DNA from: Imperialibacter sp964351395
GTDB taxonomy: Bacteria > Bacteroidota > Bacteroidia > Cytophagales > Cyclobacteriaceae
Reading direction: 5' to 3'
Length of the DNA: 64,000 bases
Assembly: GCA_964351395.1 (NCBI GenBank)
Contig: CAYGOF010000001.1
Location: forward strand, 867,346-931,345
A program made the translations under genes and the position numbers. Below the pieces are notes generated by a model. That model saw only the letters and a list, made by a program, of their open reading frames with translations. It did no database searches and was not told the origin of the DNA. Positions 17,592 through 24,908 of the stretch are shown here, in pieces; the stretch's first letter is position 1, and each line of letters starts with the position of its first letter.

Positions 17592-19256
17592 ATGAAAACT
17601 ACATTTATCTGCTTGATAGCCAGTTTGGCTAGCATTATTGTATTTCCAGGGCTTTCCCAATCAGTAGTTATCCAGTCTTCCGAGCTCCCCATCCTGGTCA
17701 TCGACACTCAGGGTCGAACTATCGTCGATGAACCAAAAGTTAAAGCCAGAATGGGGATTATCAATAACCTGAATGCTTCAAATAGCCTGACGGATGCATT
17801 TACAGATTACGATGGCTTTATAGGTATTGAGTATCGTGGATCTTCCTCGCAAGCTCTTTTCGATAAAAAATCCTTTGGTATTGAAACTTGGGATGAAGCT
17901 GGACAAGACCTGGATACAGCAATTCTTGGTTTTCCATCAGAAGAGGATTGGGTGCTTTATGGCCCATATTCTGACAAGTCTTTGATGCGAAACAAATTGA
18001 CTTTTGATCTTTTTGCTCAAACAGAAAGGTATAGTTCGAGGACCAAATTTGTCGAATTGGTTTTAAATGGCCAATACCATGGGGTATATGTCTTCATGGA
18101 GAAAGTAAAAAGAGATGAAAACAGAGTGGACATTTCTAACCTGCGGCCAGATGATAATGAAGGCGTTGAGCTGACCGGCGGTTATATCATAAAACTCGAC
18201 AAATTTGAAGGCAGCGGCGGACAAGGCTTTGCATCAAATTATAGGCCCAACAATTTCCAAAGTAACGATCAGCAGATCTTCTTTCAATACGATGAACCGG
18301 CAGATGATGAGATCACTGAACCACAAAAAGACTATATACAAGGTTTCATGGCGGATTTTGAGCAAGCACTGCAAGCCAACACGTTTAGAGATCCTGTTTC
18401 AGGTTATCGCCAGTATGTGGACATAGATAGTTTTGTTGATTTCTTTTTGATCAATGAACTAAGCAGGAATATTGATGGGTACAGGTTGAGCACCTTTATG
18501 TACAAAGACAAAGATGACAAAGGAGGCCTTCTTACACTGGGGCCTATTTGGGATTTTAATCTTGCATTTGGCAATGCCAATTATTGTCAGGGAGGAAATA
18601 CACAGGGCTGGGCTTATCGGTTTAACGAGTATTGCCCAAATGATTTTTGGTTAGTGCCGTTTTGGTGGGACAAACTAATGCAGGATCCACATTTTGTAGG
18701 AAAGGTAAAGCTTCGTTGGCTTACTTTGCGAAACGGCTCATGGTCTAATGAAGCGATTTTCCAAAAGATCAACGAATACGAAAGTCTTTTGTCAGAAGCA
18801 CAAAATAGGAATTTTCAAAGATGGAGCGTTCTGGGTGAATACACCTGGCCAAATAATTTTGTGGGCGCTACTTATGAGGAGGAAGTTAATTATCTCAGAG
18901 GTTGGATTGAGCAAAGGCTAGAATGGATGGATGCGGAAATCGATGATTTTGAGGGGCCAGCGGACGTGACTGGATTAGGCGAGGTAAATATTGATCTGGA
19001 TGTGTTTCCAAATCCTTTTATTGATCATATCAGCTTTAAGAGAAACGGAGTTGCTGCTATTGAGCTTGTGAAGATATTTTCGTTCACAGGGCAGCTAGTG
19101 GCAACAGTTGGTAATGAGGGAAAATCCTCAGACACACTCATTTGGGACGGCCTAAACCTACATGGACTGGAGGCTCCTTCCGCCATTTATCTTTATCAAG
19201 TATTTACAAATGATGGAAAGGTATTAATCGGAAAGGTCATCAAATCAAGGAGTTAG
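17592..19256 (+). CDS. CotH-family kinase with T9SS type A sorting domain
   Basis: A 554-residue secreted protein with a signal peptide ending near FPGLSQ. Residues about 40-400 match CotH: IEYRGSSSQALFDKKSFGIET, DWVLYGPYSDKSLMRNKLTFDLF, FVELVLNGQYHGVYVFMEKVKRDENRVDIS, GGYIIKLDK and LTLGPIWDFNLAFGN. CotH proteins are atypical kinases; the Bacillus spore-coat member phosphorylates CotB and CotG. The C-terminal 85 residues start with VFPNPFIDHISFK and end in LIGKVIKSRS, a T9SS type A signal, so the protein should reach the cell surface. It follows the TolC-like gene by 15 bases and is the last gene of the operon. Target proteins are unknown. Confidence 0.93.
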   Translation: MKTTFICLIASLASIIVFPGLSQSVVIQSSELPILVIDTQGRTIVDEPKVKARMGIINNLNASNSLTDAFTDYDGFIGIEYRGSSSQALFDKKSFGIETWDEAGQDLDTAILGFPSEEDWVLYGPYSDKSLMRNKLTFDLFAQTERYSSRTKFVELVLNGQYHGVYVFMEKVKRDENRVDISNLRPDDNEGVELTGGYIIKLDKFEGSGGQGFASNYRPNNFQSNDQQIFFQYDEPADDEITEPQKDYIQGFMADFEQALQANTFRDPVSGYRQYVDIDSFVDFFLINELSRNIDGYRLSTFMYKDKDDKGGLLTLGPIWDFNLAFGNANYCQGGNTQGWAYRFNEYCPNDFWLVPFWWDKLMQDPHFVGKVKLRWLTLRNGSWSNEAIFQKINEYESLLSEAQNRNFQRWSVLGEYTWPNNFVGATYEEEVNYLRGWIEQRLEWMDAEIDDFEGPADVTGLGEVNIDLDVFPNPFIDHISFKRNGVAAIELVKIFSFTGQLVATVGNEGKSSDTLIWDGLNLHGLEAPSAIYLYQVFTNDGKVLIGKVIKSRS

Positions 19257-19262
19257 GAAAAA

Positions 19263-19353
19263 TGTGGATAACTTTCCAAAAAATGTGGATAATATTAACG
19301 GAAACACATAAGTCTCTACAAATCAATTAGATAACCTTTTTTAGTTATCTACA
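19263..19353. other. DnaA-box cluster in AT-rich gap (candidate replication origin element)
   Basis: TGTGGATAA, the reverse complement of the consensus DnaA box TTATCCACA, occurs perfectly at 19263-19271 and 19284-19292. The spacing is 21 bp, two helical turns. A one-mismatch box TTATCTACA in opposite orientation is at 19345-19353. An inverted repeat AGATAAC/GTTATCT (19329-19350) overlaps the third box. The 252-bp gap (19257-19508) between the CotH and SDR genes is AT-rich and has no gene. The boxes are seen directly; an origin role is inference, because no dnaA, dnaN or parAB is in the window. Confidence 0.4.
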
Positions 19354-19508
19354 TTCTTAAACTGAAATTCTTGGCTTTACTGTCTTTTCCCTGTTTTTGT
19401 AGCTGTAGCCTATTGATAAATTCAGAAAACATTCTATTACTCACCGCTATTTGGTTTTTAGTTTCAGCCCTAATAAGTTAATTTTCGAGACATCGAATAG
19501 AAACAATC

Positions 19509-20270
19509 ATGTATATTAATTTATCGGGTCTGAATGTGCTCGTAACTGGAGCAAGCAGAGGTATTGGAAAGGCAATTGCTGCAAAGCTAGCCGAAGCGGG
19601 TGCTACAGTGGCAGTACATTATCATAAAAGCGGAAGAGAAGCGGAAAACCTTGCCCACGTATTAGGCAATGAGAGTAAGGCATTTCAGGCTGACCTTTCC
19701 CAACCCGATCAGGTTTCACAGCTATTTGACAAAGTGGTGGGGGAGTTTGGGTCTCTCGAATTACTTGTGAATAACGCAGGAATTGCCATTGCCTCAGACG
19801 TCAATTCAGCGGACAAACAGTGGTTAGAAGAATGGAACAAAACCATGATGGTCAATTTGAATGCTACCGCTATTTTATGCAAAAAGGCAGTAGACCATTG
19901 GATCAAAAGGAAAGCTACAGGGAGAATTGTTAATATCTCATCAAGGGCGGCTTTCAGAGGTGACACTGCCGAGTACATGGCGTATGCCGCCTCTAAAGGT
20001 GGCGTGGTGGCTTTGACCCGGTCTATTGCCAGGGCATACGGAAAGCAAGGCATCAAGGCATTCAATATCGCACCTGGATTTGTACGAACAGATATGGCCA
20101 AGGAGTTTGTGGAGCGTTACGGAGAGCAAGTTGTTCTGGGGGACCTCGCATTAGAAAGACTTACAGAGCCCAAAGATATTGCCCCAATGGTTACTTTTTT
20201 ATGTAGTGGATTGGCCGACCACTCTACGGGCTGTACCATCGATATCAACGCCGGAAGCTACGTTCACTAA
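19509..20270 (+). CDS. Short-chain dehydrogenase/reductase (SDR), FabG-like
   Basis: A 253-residue classical SDR enzyme. The nucleotide-binding motif TGASRGIG is at residues 13-20, the NNAG motif is in LELLVNNAG, and the catalytic Tyr159-x-x-x-Lys163 (YAASK) follows a conserved Ser in NISSRAA. The C-terminal segment (IAPGFVRTDMA and FLCSGLADHSTGCTIDINAGSYVH) is typical of FabG-like oxidoreductases. It probably uses NAD(P)H to reduce or oxidise a carbonyl or hydroxyl substrate; the substrate cannot be read from the sequence. The ATG at 19509 fits the family N-terminus. No lipid-synthesis genes are adjacent, so calling it FabG would be unsafe. Confidence 0.93.
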   Translation: MYINLSGLNVLVTGASRGIGKAIAAKLAEAGATVAVHYHKSGREAENLAHVLGNESKAFQADLSQPDQVSQLFDKVVGEFGSLELLVNNAGIAIASDVNSADKQWLEEWNKTMMVNLNATAILCKKAVDHWIKRKATGRIVNISSRAAFRGDTAEYMAYAASKGGVVALTRSIARAYGKQGIKAFNIAPGFVRTDMAKEFVERYGEQVVLGDLALERLTEPKDIAPMVTFLCSGLADHSTGCTIDINAGSYVH

Positions 20271-20316
20271 AACCGTGACCGTAAACTTCCTTTGTATTTA
20301 ATTTCCCGCGCCTTCT

Positions 20317-20730
20317 TTAATGGGCAAATATTTGGGTCATGTCCTGGAAAGATTTGAATTCAAGCGCATTGCCACTTGGGTCAAGAAAAAACATAGTGGC
20401 TTGTTCACCCACTTCACCTTTGAAACGAACGTGCGGCTCAATGATAAATTCGGTTCCCAGTTTTGTAAGCCGATCAGCTAATTCATGCCATTCTTTCCAG
20501 GGTAGTATAGCTCCAAAGTGCCTTACCGGTACTTTATCGCCGTCTACTTCGTTGGTTTTTGCCTGGGCTACTTCTTCAGGCTTCAAATGGGCACTTATTT
20601 GATGCCCGAAAAAATCAAAATCGATCCATTTTTCTGCAGAACGGCCTACAGTACAGCCAATTACTTCTGTAAAGAATTTTCGGGTTGCTTCTATGTCACT
20701 AACGGGAAAGGCAAGGTGAAAAGGAGTCAT
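20317..20730 (-). CDS. VOC (glyoxalase/dioxygenase superfamily) protein
   Basis: A 137-residue single-module protein of the vicinal oxygen chelate superfamily. It begins with FHLAFPVSDIEATRKFFTEVIG, has a second beta-alpha-beta unit with RHFGAILPWKEWHELADRL, and ends with MFFLDPSGNALEFKSFQD. Conserved potential metal ligands are His in FHLAF, His in RHFGA and Glu in ALEFK. Members include dioxygenases, glyoxalases and resistance proteins; the exact reaction is unknown. It is on the opposite strand from both neighbours. Confidence 0.88.
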   Translation of the reverse strand: MTPFHLAFPVSDIEATRKFFTEVIGCTVGRSAEKWIDFDFFGHQISAHLKPEEVAQAKTNEVDGDKVPVRHFGAILPWKEWHELADRLTKLGTEFIIEPHVRFKGEVGEQATMFFLDPSGNALEFKSFQDMTQIFAH

Positions 20731-20798
20731 CGTATTTAAGTTTAGATTAAGTTCGAAAATTTACATATTAAAGTGACTGCTAAAAACTATTTTTACAT

Positions 20799-21683
20799 AT
20801 GAGTAAAAAAGTAGCATTGGTTCTTTCAAGCGGCGGGGCAAGGGGGCTTGCTCATATCGGCGTGATAGAGGGCCTGATTGACCATGGATTTGAGATCAGT
20901 TCAATTGCTGGTTCGTCAATGGGCTCTGTGGTTGGGGCCTTCCATGCTTGTGGCAAGCTTGATGAATTCAAGGAGTGGATCTGTAACCTTGATCGACTCG
21001 AAGTTTTTAAGCTTATTGATTTCACTTTTAGTTCGCAGGGATTTGTGAAGGGAGAAAAGGTATTCAAGAACTTGCAAAAGATTATTCCTGACCGCCCAAT
21101 TGAGGAAATGGCGATCCCTTTTGCAGCCATTTCAACTGATCTCAATTCCCAAAAAGAGAAAGTATTTGAGTCTGGGAGTATGTACCAGGCCATCAGGGCC
21201 TCAGTGGCAATACCGACTGTTTTGACCCCACTCAAAACAAGTGACAGCCTCTATGTTGATGGTGGTGTAACTAATCCGATACCAGCCGACAGAGTGAGGC
21301 GAACCAAGGGCGATGTTTTGGTAGTGTCCAATGTGAATGCATTCAAGCCTTATAAAAGCGCTGCAAAAGAAAAAGATAAGAAGGAGATCAACCAGTATGC
21401 CAAGCGCCTCGAGGAAATCATGACCCAGATTGGTAAAATGATTCCAGGTTCCAGTTCAGCAAAAAAGAAACTTGGCTTTTTTGACTTGTTGAACGATTCA
21501 CTGGACCTTCTTCAGGACCGACTTACCTCTGAATTGCTCAAACAATACAAGCCAGGATTGACGGTAGAAGTCTCCAGGGAAGCCTGTACCACTTTTGAGT
21601 TTTACAAAGCCAGGGAAATCATACAGGCAGGCCGTGATGCTTTTGAAGAAGCACTCAAGAAGTCTGAACTTTCCTCAACATAG
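20799..21683 (+). CDS. Patatin-like phospholipase (RssA-type)
   Basis: A 294-residue cytoplasmic patatin-fold hydrolase. The oxyanion-hole glycine motif SSGGARGLAH is at residues 10-19, the nucleophile elbow Gly38-Ser-Ser40-Met-Gly42 gives Ser40, and the catalytic Asp154 is in the VDGG motif. These form the Ser-Asp dyad of lipid acyl hydrolases. There is no signal peptide or POTRA and barrel region, so it is not an autotransported toxin of the PlpD type. It may act on membrane lipids or acyl esters inside the cell. The gene is followed after 5 bases by a methyltransferase, probably co-transcribed. Confidence 0.92.
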   Translation: MSKKVALVLSSGGARGLAHIGVIEGLIDHGFEISSIAGSSMGSVVGAFHACGKLDEFKEWICNLDRLEVFKLIDFTFSSQGFVKGEKVFKNLQKIIPDRPIEEMAIPFAAISTDLNSQKEKVFESGSMYQAIRASVAIPTVLTPLKTSDSLYVDGGVTNPIPADRVRRTKGDVLVVSNVNAFKPYKSAAKEKDKKEINQYAKRLEEIMTQIGKMIPGSSSAKKKLGFFDLLNDSLDLLQDRLTSELLKQYKPGLTVEVSREACTTFEFYKAREIIQAGRDAFEEALKKSELSST

Positions 21684-21688
21684 TCGGG

Positions 21689-22312
21689 ATGGATTTTAAA
21701 GAACTAAATGCCCAGCTCGGCAATATTGATATTTATCTCCTTGACCAACTCTTAAAAGGTCGATTTGAGGGAAAATCTAAAGTACTCGATGTTGGTTGTG
21801 GCGAGGGAAGAAACCTTGTTTACTTTGCCAGAGAAGGTTTTGACGTCTACGGGTTTGATAAAAACCCTTCAGCACTTCAAATGCTTCAATATGTATTTAA
21901 AGGGATAAATCCAGCATTTGATGAACGAAAGCTGATTGAAGGTGATGCCACAAAACTTCCTTTGCCGACAGCATATTTTGATGTGGTTATCAGTAGCGCA
22001 GTGCTACACTTTTCGGAAAGTGAAGACACTTTTCGTTCTCAAATTGCAGAGCTATTCAGAGTACTTGCTCCTGAAGGTGTCCTTTTTATTAGGATGACCA
22101 GTCATATTGGCCTCCCAGAAGTTATCGAAGACCTTGGAAATGGCCGATTTTTGATTCCCGATGGTTCGCTTAGATTCTTACTTACGAGAGATCTGATTGC
22201 CGAGATAGAAGACAGCTATTCGTGGCAATTAATCGAGCCGGTTAAGACGACTGTGGTCGACGATATCAGGAGCATGACCACACTTGTTTTTCAAAAGCCG
22301 CCGTCACCATGA
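21689..22312 (+). CDS. Class I SAM-dependent methyltransferase
   Basis: A 207-residue protein. Motif I, VLDVGCGEGRNLVYFA, is at about residues 32-47, the acidic end of strand 2 is in VYGFDKNP, and motif IV-like VVISSAVLHF and motif post-I GDATKLPLPTAYFDVV are present. This is a Rossmann-fold methyltransferase of the Methyltransf_11/25 type. The acceptor is not apparent. It follows the patatin gene after 5 bases. Its 3' end overlaps the convergent TPM gene by 9 bases. Confidence 0.92.
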   Translation: MDFKELNAQLGNIDIYLLDQLLKGRFEGKSKVLDVGCGEGRNLVYFAREGFDVYGFDKNPSALQMLQYVFKGINPAFDERKLIEGDATKLPLPTAYFDVVISSAVLHFSESEDTFRSQIAELFRVLAPEGVLFIRMTSHIGLPEVIEDLGNGRFLIPDGSLRFLLTRDLIAEIEDSYSWQLIEPVKTTVVDDIRSMTTLVFQKPPSP

Positions 22313-23101
22313 TCCACTGGCACCACCGCCACCAAAACTACCACCACCAAAGCCTCCAAAACCACCGCCGCCACCAAAATTGCCCCGGCCGCTGTTAAAA
22401 TCATTGAAGGTATTGCCACTCCCTCTGTTCATGCTTGACATAAGGAAGAGCATGGTCCAAAAGCTTGGTTTCCTGGATGCAAAATGTCCTCTACGTCCAC
22501 GTAGCACAGAAATGAACGGCACAACGATAAAGAAGAACACAAGTATGAGACTTAAGACACCCGGCGTGCGCTTTTTGGATCTTGGGTCGGCTTTGAATTC
22601 TCCAGAAGCCATGCTCATTAAGATGCTTGTACCCTGGTCGAGCCCTTCGAAGTACTTTTGTTCCCTGAAGTTTGGGGCTATGTATCTTTCAATTACTCTT
22701 TTAGCGTAGGCATCTGGTATAACTCCCTCCATTCCATAACCAGTGCTAATACTCACTTTTCTATCATCAATGGCTATCAAAATTAGCAGACCATTTTCTT
22801 TCCCTCTTTGGCCGATCCCCCACTTTTGTGCAAGTTCTGCACCATATATATTTATATCATCCTGACCAATTGTGTTCAAAATAACTACGCCGATTTCGGT
22901 TGAGGTAGAGTCCCGATACTGCCTCAATTTGCTTTCGAGCATGTTATTTTCTTTTGAATTGAGAAGATTCGCAAAGTCATTAACAATCCTTGGCGGCGAC
23001 ATGGGTTGAGGAAAATCCTGAGCCACACCCTCCAAACTCGCCAATAGAAGTAAGCACAAAAGGAAAGGGAGTGCTTTAATTTTGGCCAAAAGAAATGTCA
23101 T
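22304..23101 (-). CDS. TPM-domain membrane protein with glycine-rich tail (YgcG-like)
   Basis: A 265-residue protein with a signal peptide ending near LEGVAQ. A TPM domain follows at about residues 38-165 (VNDFANLLNSKENNMLESKL, TEIGVVILNTIG, NGLLILIAIDDRKVSISTGYGMEGVIPDAYA), then a membrane span (about 183-203). The C-terminal tail is rich in Gly, Phe and Ser (GGGGGFGGFGGGSF near residue 250). TPM proteins are found in the thylakoid and bacterial envelope. The tail resembles those of YgcG proteins. It is the last gene of a LemA-TPM-TPM operon and overlaps the preceding TPM gene by 26 bases. No biochemical role is established. Confidence 0.9.
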   Translation of the reverse strand: MTFLLAKIKALPFLLCLLLLASLEGVAQDFPQPMSPPRIVNDFANLLNSKENNMLESKLRQYRDSTSTEIGVVILNTIGQDDINIYGAELAQKWGIGQRGKENGLLILIAIDDRKVSISTGYGMEGVIPDAYAKRVIERYIAPNFREQKYFEGLDQGTSILMSMASGEFKADPRSKKRTPGVLSLILVFFFIVVPFISVLRGRRGHFASRKPSFWTMLFLMSSMNRGSGNTFNDFNSGRGNFGGGGGFGGFGGGSFGGGGASGSW

Positions 23102-23513
23102 CGGGTAGTTCGTTTATGTCGTCTTGTTGATAAGGAAAATGTTCTTTTAGTTGCGCGCCTGCCATGCGAATTCCGTCGCTAAGCCCAAGGCTAAGTTGTC
23201 CGGAAACGAACCGATCCTTCATGTGATCTTTGATGTCACCCCAATAATGGTCGGGCACTACCTGGTTGATACCTGCATCGCCAATAATAGCAAACTGGTG
23301 ATCTTCTACAGCCAGGTAGAAAAGCACCCCGTTTCTAAGCTTAGTCTTTTGCATGTTGAGCGTGCTAAATACTTCGGCAGCTCTGTCAAGCACATCTTTC
23401 TGGCAATGCCTTTCTATGTGGACCCGAATTTCTCCCGAAGTTGCCATTTCGGCATCTTTAATCGCCTGCACAATGCTGCGACGTTCATCTTCACTGAAAT
23501 ATTCCTTTGCCAT
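23076..23513 (-). CDS. TPM-domain protein (second copy in operon)
   Basis: A 145-residue TPM-domain protein without a signal peptide. Characteristic segments are IVQAIKDAEMATSGEIRVHIE, NGVLFYLAVEDHQFAIIGDAGINQVVPDHYW and LSLGLSDGIRMAGAQLKEHFP. It is a diverged, shortened relative of the next gene in the operon and lacks the membrane span and glycine-rich tail. It may therefore be soluble or act as a partner. It follows LemA after 3 bases. TPM pairs next to LemA are common in Bacteroidota; function is unknown. Confidence 0.9.
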   Translation of the reverse strand: MAKEYFSEDERRSIVQAIKDAEMATSGEIRVHIERHCQKDVLDRAAEVFSTLNMQKTKLRNGVLFYLAVEDHQFAIIGDAGINQVVPDHYWGDIKDHMKDRFVSGQLSLGLSDGIRMAGAQLKEHFPYQQDDINELPDDISFGQN

Positions 23514-23516
23514 ATG

Positions 23517-24098
23517 CTAAAACTTTACTTCAGGAGCTTTTTCACTTCCCTCTGCGGCTTCAAAATAGCCTTTTCTATCAAACCCAAATAATGCAGCGGT
23601 TATGCTTGCTGGAAAGCGCCTTATAGTTGTGTTATATGATTGTACTACTTCATTAAATTTTTTTCTTTCAACAGCAATTCTGTTTTCGGTACCTTCCAAT
23701 TGTGCCTGCAATTCGAGGAAATTTTGGTTGGCTTTCAATTCGGGATATCTTTCTGAAACGACCATTAAACGCGACAAAGCAGATCCTAAGCCATCCTGTG
23801 CTTGCTGAAACTGCTGCATACTTTCAGGAGATAAATTATCGGCACGAATGGTTGTGGAAGTTGCTTTCGCACGGGCTTCAATCACCTGGGTCAGTGTTTC
23901 TTTTTCAAAATCGGCATATCCTTTTACTGTATTGACCAAATTGGGAATTAAATCAGCCCTTCTTTGGTAAACGTTCTCCACCTGAGACCACTGCCCATCT
24001 ACTCCTTCTTCAAGCGTGACCATGTTGTTGTAACCGCAAGAAGAAACAAGTCCTATTACTACGATCAGTAGTACAACCGAAATAACTATTTTTTTCAT
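23517..24098 (-). CDS. LemA family protein
   Basis: A 193-residue LemA protein with an N-terminal membrane or lipoprotein-like segment (MKKIVISVVLLIVVIGLVSSCGYN). A long four-helix domain follows with the family signatures EGVDGQWSQVENVYQRRADLIPNLVNTVKGYADFEKETLTQV, RLMVVSERYPELKANQNF and VERKKFNEVVQSYN. LemA proteins are anchored in the membrane with the helical domain outside; the role is not known. It is the first gene of a three-gene operon with two TPM genes (gaps of 3 bases and an overlap). Confidence 0.94.
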   Translation of the reverse strand: MKKIVISVVLLIVVIGLVSSCGYNNMVTLEEGVDGQWSQVENVYQRRADLIPNLVNTVKGYADFEKETLTQVIEARAKATSTTIRADNLSPESMQQFQQAQDGLGSALSRLMVVSERYPELKANQNFLELQAQLEGTENRIAVERKKFNEVVQSYNTTIRRFPASITAALFGFDRKGYFEAAEGSEKAPEVKF

Positions 24099-24168
24099 CT
24101 TTCGAACGTTAGAAACTGAAAACTATCAAAGCGATATTTGTATTCAAAGGAAGTATTAATCTTACCCA

Positions 24169-24705
24169 ATGAAAAATATACTGAGTTTATTAGGAGCACT
24201 ATTTATACTATTTGGATGTAACGTAGATAAAGGAAAAAAAGTTGATGTAGAGCAGTTAGACTTTGAGACATCCGACAGATCGGAGATCTTCTTCAAAAAC
24301 ATGCGCCAGTCAAGCTACATAACTGTGGAGAACACAGAAGCTGGCGTTTACCTTTACACTCATCAGGCTTGGGAGGAAGATACAACATCAATTGTTGTAC
24401 CGACAATTGTTTTTAACTGGAGACAAGATAAGGCCTACATTATGTTGAATTGGTCAAGAAAGTTTGACCAGGCAGCTGAGGTTGACATTGTGGTGATGAA
24501 TGATAGTCTTTCAACTACCCATATTGTTTATCAGAATGGCAATATGAAGGAGCAGCTTAAATTTGCGGCACAGCTTTATAACGGTATGGCCGATGGGTCC
24601 GATTTTCTGGTAGAAGACAGTGTTCTGCTATTCAACACCAACGAAAAAAAAGAAGCCTTTAGGGTAACTGTTTATGACTTTTTGCGGTTAACTGGGTGGT
24701 ATTGA
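24169..24705 (+). CDS. Lipoprotein of unknown function (178 aa)
   Basis: A small secreted protein with a lipobox-like signal (MKNILSLLGALFILFGCNVD, Cys17). The mature region is predicted beta-rich, with IVVPTIVFNWRQDKAYIMLNWSRKFDQAAEVDIVV and an aromatic C-terminus (VTVYDFLRLTGWY). I do not recognise the family. It is divergent from the LemA operon and precedes the CASTOR/POLLUX-like channel by about 200 bases. Length, lipoprotein signal and codon pattern support a real gene. Confidence 0.7.
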   Translation: MKNILSLLGALFILFGCNVDKGKKVDVEQLDFETSDRSEIFFKNMRQSSYITVENTEAGVYLYTHQAWEEDTTSIVVPTIVFNWRQDKAYIMLNWSRKFDQAAEVDIVVMNDSLSTTHIVYQNGNMKEQLKFAAQLYNGMADGSDFLVEDSVLLFNTNEKKEAFRVTVYDFLRLTGWY

Positions 24706-24908
24706 ATTTCTCTCCGTTAAGGTATTGCTACTGCTGGGTGATCTTAAGCTGGAATTTTCCTGGGAATTGAGGAATCGGGGTGTTCAAACTATATGTATTG
24801 TGAATATATTCCCGTAATTGATCAGTTTTATGCTTTACTATCCTAACTAATTGGATATTTTTGTGCTGGAAAAAAGGAATATTTTTTTTGAGTTGTTAAA
24901 ACGTATAA

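Noticed and set aside
19329..19350. AGATAAC/GTTATCT hairpin as a terminator for the CotH gene
   Set aside because: The stem is all AT-rich and short, with no T tail after it; it overlaps a DnaA-like box and so was kept only as part of that cluster.
24818..24863. Possible promoter for the channel gene (TATTTTTG near 24856)
   Set aside because: The -7 box fits, but the nearest TTG is about 35 bases upstream, too far for a standard -33 element.
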